From Halanaerobiales bacterium (lineage in GTDB: Bacteria; Bacillota; Halanaerobiia; Halanaerobiales; M55B127): DNA of 22,231 nt. The stretch covers positions 1 to 22,231 of the forward strand of contig JAIPEV010000003.1 of the NCBI GenBank assembly GCA_021736965.1, written 5' to 3'. Position 1 is the stretch's first letter. Each line of letters opens with the position of its first letter. This document shows, piece after piece, positions 1 to 8,750 of this stretch. The position numbers and the translations under genes are program-made. The notes beneath the pieces are model-generated. The model was not told the origin of the DNA and did no database searches. It saw only the letters and a program-made list of their open reading frames with translations.

Positions 1-727
1 GAACCTGATTATCAATCTTAGTACCGGCTCCAATTACTGTTGAATCTTGAGTCCCTCGATCTATCGTAACATTTGCACCTATATCCACATCATTATTAAT
101 TACAACATTACCTAACTGTGGTATATGATGATGCTTACTTTTGTCACTTACATAACCATAACCTTCAGCTCCAATAACAGATAGAGAGTTTATGGTAACA
201 TTGTCTTTGATTTCACAGCCTCTTTCAAGAACAACATTAGAATAAATTAAACAGTTCTTACCGATTTTTACATCTTTGTCAACTACAGTACCAGGAGCAA
301 GAATCGTATTATCACCTATCTTAACATTTTCTCTTATTACTACATTAGAATGAATGCTTACATTTTGTCCTAACTTAACAGAATCTGAAATAGTTGCATT
401 TTTATCAATACCCGGACAGTAATAAGGGGTTTTTTTAAATAGTTGAGCTACTTTTGCATATGCTAAACGTGCATTATTTACATATAAAACATTTTGTATA
501 AGATCTGCATCAAGATCTCTATTAACTAAAACAAGTCCCTTAGCGTTTTTAACAGCTTTATCTATATAACTTTTATTTTCAGCAAAAGTTAGACTATTAA
601 TATCATTTTTTTCAACATTAGATACATCTTTTATTTTATGATCAAGATTGAGCTTGCCTTTATAGTCAGCATCTAATAACTTAATAATCTCTTTTATTGT
701 ATAAGAAGGTTTTTTTTCATATTCCAT
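1..727 (-). CDS. lpxD: UDP-3-O-acylglucosamine N-acyltransferase LpxD, C-terminus cut by window edge
   Basis: LpxD adds the second (N-linked) hydroxyacyl chain to UDP-3-O-acylglucosamine in lipid A synthesis, in the cytoplasm. An open frame of 242 codons runs from an ATG at 727 to the window edge. The N-terminal uridine-binding type domain contains SLTFAENKSYIDKA. After about residue 105 come left-handed beta-helix hexapeptide repeats, including the family signatures IGAEGYGYV, HIPQLGNVVI and ANVTIDRG. The segment that should carry the catalytic His (normally in an AHN motif just after the DNQV seen here) lies outside the window, so it cannot be checked. The start overlaps the stop of the upstream ompH-like gene by one base (TAATG), with AAAGGT about 9 bases upstream, which indicates translational coupling. 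The bamA - ompH - lpxD order matches Gram-negative bacteria and is strong evidence for an LPS-type outer membrane. Confidence 0.95.
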   Translation of the reverse strand, partial: MEYEKKPSYTIKEIIKLLDADYKGKLNLDHKIKDVSNVEKNDINSLTFAENKSYIDKAVKNAKGLVLVNRDLDADLIQNVLYVNNARLAYAKVAQLFKKTPYYCPGIDKNATISDSVKLGQNVSIHSNVVIRENVKIGDNTILAPGTVVDKDVKIGKNCLIYSNVVLERGCEIKDNVTINSLSVIGAEGYGYVSDKSKHHHIPQLGNVVINNDVDIGANVTIDRGTQDSTVIGAGTKIDNQV

Positions 728-1176
728 TATGAATCTGTACCTTTTTCAATATTTTTCTTTATAAACTGTTCATCAAGTAGTTTTATTACCTTAGATGTTA
801 TATCTTGTCCACCGAAATAAGTTTGTTTTTTGTATAAAATAACCGAATAATTTTCTTCTTGGAGAATCTGATCAAGTACTAGTTCAATTTCTGAATTTAA
901 TTTTTCTTCAATTTTTTGTTTGTTTTGCATAAACTCCATATATATCTGATTATCTACATCCTCGTCTTCCAACTTTAGATCCTCATACTTACTTTCAATT
1001 TGATCTCCTCTTTTTTCAAGTTCGCTTTGAAGCTCTTTAGCTCTTATACTCTCCTCTAAGACGAGATCCATATCAATTATTCCTATCTTTGATTCTTTAT
1101 TAACACTATCATAATAGATATAAAAGACTAAGCTTAATATTATTATAAAAAGTACTATTGATAACTTTTTGTACAT
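727..1176 (-). CDS. OmpH/Skp-like periplasmic chaperone, membrane-anchored (copy 2)
   Basis: This 149-residue protein looks like the OmpH/Skp family, which holds unfolded outer-membrane proteins in the periplasm. Residues about 5-22 are one hydrophobic segment with no obvious Ala-x-Ala cleavage site, so it may be an anchor rather than a signal peptide. A short beta strand (KIGIIDMDLVLEES) follows, then a charged coiled-coil hairpin at about 45-105, then the family's C-terminal strand region with GGQDITSKVIKLLDEQF, which matches the usual GG-x-DIT-x-x-V ending. An AGGAG-type ribosome site precedes the ATG at 1176. It lies between a larger coiled-coil gene and lpxD, and shares one base with lpxD. 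It is a diverged paralogue of the gene at 2165-2626. The family call is fairly secure; client binding is inferred. Confidence 0.8.
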   Translation of the reverse strand: MYKKLSIVLFIIILSLVFYIYYDSVNKESKIGIIDMDLVLEESIRAKELQSELEKRGDQIESKYEDLKLEDEDVDNQIYMEFMQNKQKIEEKLNSEIELVLDQILQEENYSVILYKKQTYFGGQDITSKVIKLLDEQFIKKNIEKGTDS

Positions 1177-1196
1177 TAAAATACACTCTCCTGATT

Positions 1197-2135
1197 TTAA
1201 TCATATTGAGCAACTAATTTATCTACATCATCTTTTACTATTTTTATTATATCCTGCCTTTTTTTGTATAAGGATTCTATTTTTTTTAAAATAACTAATT
1301 CCTCTTTGTTTATCTCTTCTTTAAGATTTGTAAGTTTCTTTTGATGAAACTGTTCAAATCTTTGCTTTAACTCTTCTGCTTTTATTTTTATTAAGGCATC
1401 ACTGCTTTTTATTTCTGTCTCTTTATACTTATTTATTTTCTGATTTTTAATACTTATTAATTTTTCTTTTTCTAATAAGAGTTTAAAACTAACTTGAGCC
1501 TTTTTACCATTGATTAACATATTCTTCTCACGCTTGATTACATCCAGCTTTTCTTCATACTCTCTTCTCTTTTTTCCACTTAGTTCAAGAAGTTCTAACT
1601 TTAATCTTAAATTAAAAATTTGATTACTATATTCTTTATTTATTTGATTTTTATAATCTTTTAACTCTAAATGATAGTTATTAAGTAAGTTATCTATCGA
1701 ACTCTCAAACTCTTTATTGATAATATCACTATAGTATTCAATTTTATTATTACTATATGAGACTATTTCATTTTTATAAATTTCTAAAAGATTATCAAGC
1801 TCATCTTTTTTTTCTTTTAAAGCTTTATTATACTCTTCGACTAATATTGAATTATTATTTACTAATATTTCATTTGTAAAAATGATATATGATAGAGTAT
1901 CATTAATTTTTTTATGATATATTTCTTGTTGCTCATTTATTGTTGATTTGAATGGATTAGTAAGATCTTTGATTAGTTGTCTACTTTCTAAATTATCCTC
2001 TTGTTTATATTCTGAAAGATTAATACTAACAGATGGAGATTTTACTTCTTTAATTTCAAATAATATTAAATAGGAAATAAAACCGGCAACAATTAATAAT
2101 ACTATTAATAAGCCACTTAAAATTTCCCGAAACAT
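1197..2135 (-). CDS. Membrane-anchored long coiled-coil protein, Skp-like context, function unknown
   Basis: I do not recognise a named family. The protein is 312 residues from the preferred ATG at 2135. That start is chosen because GGAGG at 2144-2148 stands 8 bases upstream of it, whereas the in-frame ATG five codons further upstream overlaps this ribosome site. Residues about 5-25 form one strongly hydrophobic helix (FREILSGLLIVLLIVAG and onward). The remainder is almost entirely Lys/Glu/Asn/Ile-rich with heptad-like spacing from about residue 75 to the end, suggesting long coiled coils outside the inner membrane. It sits between two OmpH/Skp-like genes inside a bamA-lpxD cluster, so a role in periplasmic chaperoning or in spacing the two membranes is plausible. 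It could be an enlarged Skp relative, but I see no C-terminal GG-x-DIT motif. Confidence 0.75.
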   Translation of the reverse strand: MFREILSGLLIVLLIVAGFISYLILFEIKEVKSPSVSINLSEYKQEDNLESRQLIKDLTNPFKSTINEQQEIYHKKINDTLSYIIFTNEILVNNNSILVEEYNKALKEKKDELDNLLEIYKNEIVSYSNNKIEYYSDIINKEFESSIDNLLNNYHLELKDYKNQINKEYSNQIFNLRLKLELLELSGKKRREYEEKLDVIKREKNMLINGKKAQVSFKLLLEKEKLISIKNQKINKYKETEIKSSDALIKIKAEELKQRFEQFHQKKLTNLKEEINKEELVILKKIESLYKKRQDIIKIVKDDVDKLVAQYD

Positions 2136-2164
2136 AATACAAACCTCCATCTATTATATATATT

Positions 2165-2626
2165 CTAATTATAACTCTCTTTTACTTTCTCCAAGACAAG
2201 ACTTGTAATATCATAGCCACCCTTTAGTATGGTCTCATCTTTTAAAACAACAAGTACTTCTTGATTTTGAGCGACCTGATATGTAGCAGTTTTTATATCT
2301 TCAGTTATTTGATCTATTAAAGTTTGTTCTCGATAAGAAAGTTTATTTTGATACTCATTTATTAACTTTTGATGTTCTTTTTTTGGTATGCTCTGAATCT
2401 CTGTTTCTAACTCTAACTGTAGTTCTTTAGCATACTCATTTAATTCTTTTTCTGCTTCTTTTTTAGCCGGATGATTATCAAAAATAAACTGGGTATCTAA
2501 ATATGTGATCTGATTCTTAAATACATTATTGTTTTTATTAGTATTTAAGTTAAAAAGAAAGAAAGCTATAGTTACTACTACGATTATTGTTATTATACTT
2601 AATATAAATATCTTATTATTTTTCAT
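2165..2626 (-). CDS. OmpH/Skp-like periplasmic chaperone, membrane-anchored (copy 1)
   Basis: This 153-residue protein is of the OmpH/Skp family. It has an N-terminal hydrophobic stretch at about 7-27 without a clear signal-peptidase site. The strand ITYLDTQFIFDNHPAKKEAE resembles the family start (a strand ending in a Pro-containing turn, then the first long helix). The long charged helices span about 50-120, and the C-terminal VLVVLKDETILKGGYDITS carries the typical GG-x-DIT ending. It begins 24 bases after bamA ends, with AAGGGG upstream, and is probably co-transcribed with it. In Gram-negative bacteria Skp holds outer-membrane proteins on the way to BamA; the same job is inferred here, but from a membrane-tethered position rather than as a soluble trimer. 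Confidence 0.82.
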   Translation of the reverse strand: MKNNKIFILSIITIIVVVTIAFFLFNLNTNKNNNVFKNQITYLDTQFIFDNHPAKKEAEKELNEYAKELQLELETEIQSIPKKEHQKLINEYQNKLSYREQTLIDQITEDIKTATYQVAQNQEVLVVLKDETILKGGYDITSLVLEKVKESYN

Positions 2627-2650
2627 TTTAAGGATTCCCCTTAGACTATA

Positions 2651-4306
2651 TTAAAAGGTATTTCCGATACTGAAATGTGGTGTTCCTTTTCCTTCTTGGT
2701 CCCAACCATAGTCTAATCTTATCTGACCGATTGGAGTATTTAACCTAACGCCTAGACCGACTCCAACATGTAAATCATGTAGTTTAATTGTATCTCCATT
2801 TTCCCAGACATTACCTCCATCAGTAAATACAACACCGGTAAAGTTCTCTGCTACTGGAACCCTATATTCAATTTGGGCTAAAATCATATCATCCCCGGTA
2901 AAGGAGTAATTATCATAACCTCTTAAGGTATCAGCACCACCAAGGTTGTATTTCTCAGATGTAGGAAGAAGACCAGTTGAAGTACCAGCCATAAACCTTA
3001 AAGCCCAGGCATGATCAACTTTAAAGCCACTATAAAATTTTCTTAAATCTACATTGTATTTATTGAAACTTGCATCACCACCAAGTAAATATCCAGCCTG
3101 TTCAGTGGAAATAGAGGCAATTAAACCTGAAGTTGGATTAAATGGATTATTTGTTGTATCTTTATCAGCTTTTAGTGTAATACTTCTAATCTCATTTATT
3201 TGATCATCTACATCTTCACTTTGTGAGGTTATTTCTGAATTTTCAAGCTTATATCTAGCTGTCCCTCTCCAGTCTCTGATTAAATCATGGCCAAAAGAAA
3301 TATTACCACCTGTTACATTTTCAGTGTAGTCTTCTTTATCAGTTTTCCTTTTATATATATTTATACTAAATGAAGTAGGACTTCCTATTAAATATGGCTC
3401 ATAAAAATTAAGATTATAGTTTGTGTTTTTACCAAATTGATAGTTAAAACCTAGAGTTTGACCATTACCTCCTAGGTTGTTTTCTTTTACCTTTACAAAA
3501 CCAAACCATCCATCTTTTGAGCCATATCCTCCCCCAAAGTTAAAGTTACCTGTCTTTTTTTCGGTTAAGTTAAATACTACATCAACTTCATTAGAATCTT
3601 CACTAATTCTCTTTAACTCCGGATTAATATCTTCAAAATAGTTAAGTCTATAAACCTTCCTGGAAGCTTCTCTAATATCATTTATATTTAATACAGCATC
3701 TTTTTGTAATTTGATTTCTCTAAAGATAACATAATCACGAGTCTTTTGATTACCAGATAGTACTATATCGTTAATATGTCCAAGATCGATTTTTAAATTA
3801 AGTTCTCCCTCTGGACTAAAGTTAACATCTTCAAAGTTGATTAAGATATATCCATTATTTTCATACTGTGTTACCACATTTTTTAAGCCCTTGTTTAAAT
3901 TATTTATATTTAGTATCTTGCCTAAATTCACATCTATCCAATCTACTATCTGTTCTTTACTATATACTTCATTACCTTCAATATTAATCTTTTCAAGAAC
4001 TGGATTTTCATCAACTTCAAATATTAACTGTAATCCTCCCTCATAGTTCCTGAAATTCACAGTTACATCCTGGAAATATCCCATATCATAGACAGCCTGT
4101 AGATCCTTTTTTATCTTTTCCTTATTGAAGTTTTCTCCTGGCTCGGTCTGTACAACCGCTAAAATCTCATTAGCAATTACATTTTGATTCCCCTCAACAG
4201 CTATATCTGTGATCTTCTGATTTTCTGTTTGAGCATTAACATTAACTGCAAATATTAATGTTATAACAAATACTAATACTACTAAGTTAATTTTTTTAAA
4301 TTTCAT
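2651..4306 (-). CDS. bamA: Outer-membrane protein assembly factor BamA (short form, three POTRA domains)
   Basis: BamA folds and inserts beta-barrel proteins into the outer membrane. The 551-residue product has a signal peptide ending near NVNA/Q at residue 25. Three POTRA-like repeats follow at about 30-100, 102-176 and 178-250; each opens with a motif such as IAVEGNQNV, INIEGNEVY or IVLSGNQKT. The rest is a 16-strand-type barrel. The loop-6 motif LRGY is at 461-464 after NLGGAD, and the chain ends in an aromatic residue (FSIGNTF), as outer-membrane barrels do. E. coli BamA is about 810 residues with five POTRA domains, so this is a reduced form; a TamA-like role is the main alternative, though the downstream Skp-like genes and lpxD favour BamA. 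AAGGAGG precedes the ATG. The gene starts 27 bases after tamB. Confidence 0.93.
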   Translation of the reverse strand: MKFKKINLVVLVFVITLIFAVNVNAQTENQKITDIAVEGNQNVIANEILAVVQTEPGENFNKEKIKKDLQAVYDMGYFQDVTVNFRNYEGGLQLIFEVDENPVLEKINIEGNEVYSKEQIVDWIDVNLGKILNINNLNKGLKNVVTQYENNGYILINFEDVNFSPEGELNLKIDLGHINDIVLSGNQKTRDYVIFREIKLQKDAVLNINDIREASRKVYRLNYFEDINPELKRISEDSNEVDVVFNLTEKKTGNFNFGGGYGSKDGWFGFVKVKENNLGGNGQTLGFNYQFGKNTNYNLNFYEPYLIGSPTSFSINIYKRKTDKEDYTENVTGGNISFGHDLIRDWRGTARYKLENSEITSQSEDVDDQINEIRSITLKADKDTTNNPFNPTSGLIASISTEQAGYLLGGDASFNKYNVDLRKFYSGFKVDHAWALRFMAGTSTGLLPTSEKYNLGGADTLRGYDNYSFTGDDMILAQIEYRVPVAENFTGVVFTDGGNVWENGDTIKLHDLHVGVGLGVRLNTPIGQIRLDYGWDQEGKGTPHFSIGNTF

Positions 4307-4333
4307 CCTGTGCCTGCCTCCTTAATTTGGATA

Positions 4334-7300
4334 TTAAAAGTTTATTGTAGCTTCAATTGAAAATCTATAGTCATCTTCCCCATACCAGCCACCTTCAAGA
4401 TTAATATATTTATTAAGATCATATTTGAAAGTAAATTCATCATCTCGCCTTTCCGGACTAAATGTTGCTGTGTATTCTAAATATAGATCTCCTTTAATTC
4501 TTTTGCCCATATATACAGTGAGTTCTCTATTCCAGCCTAAATCATAAGTATCTATTTCGAATCGATCGAGAGAAAAGATCTCTCTTAATTTTTTTTCAAT
4601 AGAACTTATCAAGTCTAATTGGATATTTTCTCCGATTATTCTCATAAATTCAGATTGTATCAATCGACCAGGATCAGAATCTTGTTCACCTGTGAAACCA
4701 CTTAAACCCCCACGTTTTGTAAGTAAAGCAAGGATTTCATTTTCTGTTAACTCAGGTTGAGAACTAAAACTAATATTCATATTATCACCTGGACCATCAA
4801 CAAAGATAAATATTCTAGTACCACTTACAATTGTTGATGCATTTGCACTAATCTCTGGGATATTGTCACCAAATCTAGTGAATACTGCAGTTCCATTGTT
4901 TAATATAAACTTATTATTATAGTAATCAATAGTACCCTGATTACTTGTTAATCTACCATCTATACTGATCCCTTCTTCTTTGTTGTATACTAACTTAAGA
5001 TCCCCTCCTCCAACAGTTATATCTATATTTTGATTACGATAGTTAACATTTTCTTTTGGAATAAGTAAAAGATCTAATTTAGGTTGAATTAAAGGTTCAG
5101 TTCCACCCTCTGAAGTTGGCCATCTATGTGGTGGAGATACAGAAAAATCATGGGCCTCTATTTTCCCTTTAATTAAGGGCTCTCTTAATCTATTTTTAAC
5201 TACAACGGTTAGATCAAACTGACCATTGTAATCTCCCTTTTCAATTAATAAGTTCTCTCCAGTCAGTGACAGGTTCCAGAAGTTTTCATTATCTAAATAG
5301 TTAATAGTACCTTCAATTAAAAACTTACCATCTCCATATTCACCCTGGCTCTTTTTTAGTTGTACTCTTTTGTTTGCAAATTTTAACTTAGTATTGAAGT
5401 TATTAATCGGTTGAATATCTTTAATAAGTAGTTCAGTTAAATTAAAGTCAACTTCTCCAACAATTTCAGGTTGATCTATATTTCCAGAAAAATTTAAACT
5501 ACCGTCTAAACTACCCTCTATATTTAACAAGCTTTCACTTAATCTATCAAAATTATTTAAGCTGTAGTTATTAAAGGATAAATTTAGATTTAGATTTGCC
5601 ATTTTTTGAGTATTCAAATTTCCTGTTATAGAAAGAAATTCATCTTGATTTTGAACAATCCTTTGTTCTAGCTCGAACTGTCCATTATTGTATATGATTT
5701 CACCTTTCATACTTTGTAGTAATATATCATTAATCTCTAAGTTTTCAATATCTGTATGAACTATTAATCTATAGTCATCTCTTTGCCCTTTGACTGTACC
5801 AGAAACATTTAAAGTACCATTGTAACTGAATCCAGGCTTATAAGAATCAGGGAACTTTAAAGAAGCTAAAGATATGCTTTCACCACTGAAAGTTAAGTCA
5901 ATGGTATCTCCAACTACACCATTAATATCAATAATTCTTTTTGAATCCTGGATTACAGATAAGCTTATCTCTGTAATCGGTTTACCTAAATTACCATTTA
6001 CCTTAACATTCCCATTAAAAGTATAGTCAAGTCTAAATGGTAGTTCAATACCTCCTAATGCAAATAATGTTTCTAAATCACCCTGGTTTGTATTAATTAA
6101 AAGATCTAGTTTTCTATCTTTGCTTACATTATCTACAGTCCCTATCATATTATAAGAATAAGAATTTTTTAAAAGTTTTAACTCCTTTATATCTATCTTA
6201 TCATCTTGATAAGTAAGATGACCAGTTAATTTTTTGGATTTAAAATCATTTAAACTAAAATCTTCTGAAATAAAATTAAGTTCTAACTCTGGATCTGTAA
6301 AACTTCCTTTGATATTACCCTCCATTTCAAAGAGACCATTTAAGTTTTTAGCTATTTGAAACTCACTTATATCAAAGTTATTAATTTTAAAGTTTAAATC
6401 AAAAACCTGATCTAAATAAGTACCACTCATCAGTAGATGAAAGTCATCTCTTATCACTAAAGAATCATCTAGACTGATCTGGTTATCTCCATATATCCAT
6501 CTAATATTAAGCTCAGATCTATTAAGACTGTATCTGTTTTCCATTATTTTGATTTCAGTATCATTAGAAACTAATCTAATATCAAGTATTGGTTCAACTA
6601 ATTTTCCCTTAATATTTATTGTAGCACTTAAAAATCCATATAATGGAAAGTCTAAGTTCGATACTGTCTTGATCTGTTTATAATTAATTTTATTGGTTTC
6701 AAGTTTGAAACTAACAGAACTTTGAGTAATATTATCAAAGCCTGTATCTATTAAAATACTGCCCTGACCAGTCAGATTTGCTTGATTAGAGGATATAGTT
6801 AAGCTCTTTATACTTAAATTTTTATTTTTATAGCTAAAATCAAAATTTATCTTTTCAAAATTGTTTTCCTGATAGTAAATTTGGCCATCTTTAACTTCCC
6901 CCTTGATCACTGGCTGACTTAAACTACCCTTTATTATACTATTATAACTGATATTACCTCCTATTTCTATTTTTTGATCATAGTCTTTTAGTATTGATAG
7001 ATCTAGATTTGAGGCATAACTTTTAAAGTCAAGGTTATCATCCTTAAGATCATAACGTCCTTCAATATTTAAAAAGTTACCATTGATCTTTACTTTACCT
7101 TGATTTATATAAAGCTCATCTTCAAAATATAAGAAATTAGATTTAATTTGACTAATCTTATAATCACTTAATAGGTTATCTTCTCCCGGTCTAAATACGA
7201 GCTCAAACTTATATATACCCTTTTTAAGTGAATCTAATGGTCCACTTGCATCCAAGTTAAAAGATAACTTACCATTAACAAAGTTATTTAGTCTAGATTG

Positions 7301-8689
7301 GTTGATATAGTCTCTAACTATTTTAATATCTTGATAGTGATCTAAATATATTTCTTCTGCAGCTAACTTTAAACTATAATTGCTTCCCTTTAAACTATAA
7401 AAACCTGAAAGATCTATAGTACCAGACTGTTCAGTATTAAAGTTCAACTTATCAATATAGATCCTGCTATTTAAATATCTTGCTTTAATAGAGAGATCAT
7501 AAAAAGAATGGTTTTTTATATTAAGTTGATTAAAGTTAGCGCTAATGATCAAATCTTGTTCACTTGAATTACCACTTAAATTAAACTTAAGCTCACCCTG
7601 AGTATCAAATTCTTGGTCAATTTTTTCTTCAAAATAAGAGTTGACTAACTCATTATTTAAATAAAAGTTATTGCTACTAATTTGTGCCTTATAGTTATTA
7701 TTATTTAGATTATAATATCCATCAACACTAAAAAGAGAATCATTAATATTAATATTTGCACTGCTTATTAATACTATATTCTCATTATTAAGCTCAAGAT
7801 GTGCATCTTCAATTAAAATACTCTGCTTAATATTTGAATTAGATTTGATTAAAGATGTATTAATATTTTTAAGATCTATATAGGCATTATAACTATCTAT
7901 TTTTTCTTGAGTTCCTTTGATATTCAACTTTAAACTTGCAGTACCTGTTAGTTGGTCAACTTTAAAATCTGCTAACAGATCTTTGAATTCAGATTTATTA
8001 AATAAGTTATAGTAGCCCTCTAATTCAAAATCCTGGTTTTTTAAATAAAGCTGCCAGTTCTTATCTTCATATATTCCAGTAAGTTTTAAGTTTTTTGTGT
8101 CGATATTTTCAAAGTCAAATTGATTAAGCTTGCCTTTAATAAAAAATCCTTTTTTAAGATCAAATTTTATATTTTTATTAATATTATCAATACTGATCTC
8201 AAGATTCAAATTATTGACCTCAAAATCATTATTGTTATTATTTATCCTTACTTTTCCCTCATCTATTTTAAAGTATATTTGATCAAAAAGTAAAAATATT
8301 TGATCTTCAATTTCATGATAAGCAATTCTTTTTTGATTTGAATCTGATTTTTTTAACCTATAGTTTATAATCGGCTGATCTAACTCAATAGATCTTATAA
8401 TTTTTGCAATCTGATCCCTATTATTGATGTAATCAAACAAAGAATAACCAAGATAAACCTGAGGGACTTTTAAATCAAAGTCTTTACCCTTTATTTCTAA
8501 GTTATTAACCGTTATCTTATTTAATGGCCAGATTGAAACAGATTCATATTTAATTTCAAGATTTGCTGTATCTTCAATAAGTGAAATCAATATAGTCTCA
8601 GGATCTAATTGAATATTCGCATAGTAGAAAAACCCAGCAGCTATAATCAATATTAAAATTATTATAATTATTAAGTGTCTATATTTCAT
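4334..8689 (-). CDS. tamB: TamB/AsmA-like translocation and assembly protein (DUF490 C-terminus)
   Basis: This is a 1451-residue bridge protein anchored in the inner membrane by one helix (about 5-25). It is otherwise built of repeating beta strands that in TamB/AsmA-like proteins form a long hydrophobic groove across the periplasm. Family knowledge links it to barrel assembly with TamA/BamA and to phospholipid transport to the outer membrane. The C-terminal third carries recognisable TamB features: NGTAVFTRFGDNIPEISA, then FVDGPGDNMNISFSS, then PELTENEILALLTKRGG, ending in an outer-membrane-protein-like tail with terminal Phe. No enzyme motifs are seen. GGAGGT lies about 5 bases before the ATG. 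The adjacent bamA suggests that the two work together. It is somewhat longer than E. coli TamB (about 1259 residues). Confidence 0.92.
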   Translation of the reverse strand: MKYRHLIIIIILILIIAAGFFYYANIQLDPETILISLIEDTANLEIKYESVSIWPLNKITVNNLEIKGKDFDLKVPQVYLGYSLFDYINNRDQIAKIIRSIELDQPIINYRLKKSDSNQKRIAYHEIEDQIFLLFDQIYFKIDEGKVRINNNNNDFEVNNLNLEISIDNINKNIKFDLKKGFFIKGKLNQFDFENIDTKNLKLTGIYEDKNWQLYLKNQDFELEGYYNLFNKSEFKDLLADFKVDQLTGTASLKLNIKGTQEKIDSYNAYIDLKNINTSLIKSNSNIKQSILIEDAHLELNNENIVLISSANININDSLFSVDGYYNLNNNNYKAQISSNNFYLNNELVNSYFEEKIDQEFDTQGELKFNLSGNSSEQDLIISANFNQLNIKNHSFYDLSIKARYLNSRIYIDKLNFNTEQSGTIDLSGFYSLKGSNYSLKLAAEEIYLDHYQDIKIVRDYINQSRLNNFVNGKLSFNLDASGPLDSLKKGIYKFELVFRPGEDNLLSDYKISQIKSNFLYFEDELYINQGKVKINGNFLNIEGRYDLKDDNLDFKSYASNLDLSILKDYDQKIEIGGNISYNSIIKGSLSQPVIKGEVKDGQIYYQENNFEKINFDFSYKNKNLSIKSLTISSNQANLTGQGSILIDTGFDNITQSSVSFKLETNKINYKQIKTVSNLDFPLYGFLSATINIKGKLVEPILDIRLVSNDTEIKIMENRYSLNRSELNIRWIYGDNQISLDDSLVIRDDFHLLMSGTYLDQVFDLNFKINNFDISEFQIAKNLNGLFEMEGNIKGSFTDPELELNFISEDFSLNDFKSKKLTGHLTYQDDKIDIKELKLLKNSYSYNMIGTVDNVSKDRKLDLLINTNQGDLETLFALGGIELPFRLDYTFNGNVKVNGNLGKPITEISLSVIQDSKRIIDINGVVGDTIDLTFSGESISLASLKFPDSYKPGFSYNGTLNVSGTVKGQRDDYRLIVHTDIENLEINDILLQSMKGEIIYNNGQFELEQRIVQNQDEFLSITGNLNTQKMANLNLNLSFNNYSLNNFDRLSESLLNIEGSLDGSLNFSGNIDQPEIVGEVDFNLTELLIKDIQPINNFNTKLKFANKRVQLKKSQGEYGDGKFLIEGTINYLDNENFWNLSLTGENLLIEKGDYNGQFDLTVVVKNRLREPLIKGKIEAHDFSVSPPHRWPTSEGGTEPLIQPKLDLLLIPKENVNYRNQNIDITVGGGDLKLVYNKEEGISIDGRLTSNQGTIDYYNNKFILNNGTAVFTRFGDNIPEISANASTIVSGTRIFIFVDGPGDNMNISFSSQPELTENEILALLTKRGGLSGFTGEQDSDPGRLIQSEFMRIIGENIQLDLISSIEKKLREIFSLDRFEIDTYDLGWNRELTVYMGKRIKGDLYLEYTATFSPERRDDEFTFKYDLNKYINLEGGWYGEDDYRFSIEATINF

Positions 8690-8716
8690 CCTTTACCTCC
8701 AGCCTCTTAAATATAA

Positions 8717-8743
8717 AACCCTGAAGCATCAAACCCCAGGGTT
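8717..8743 (-). terminator. Weak terminator-like hairpin between the S55 gene and tamB
   Basis: AACCCTG (8717-8723) and CAGGGTT (8737-8743) form a 7-bp stem with a 13-base loop, directly after the stop of the S55 gene. On the minus strand it is followed by only an interrupted T tract (TTTTATATTT). This is weak, so partial read-through into tamB is likely. I see no convincing promoter in the 60 bases before tamB, which supports read-through. Confidence 0.45.
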
Positions 8744-8750
8744 ATCATAA

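Noticed and set aside
2136..2150. Upstream in-frame ATG at 2150 as the start of the coiled-coil protein
   Set aside because: It overlaps the GGAGG ribosome site that serves the ATG at 2135.
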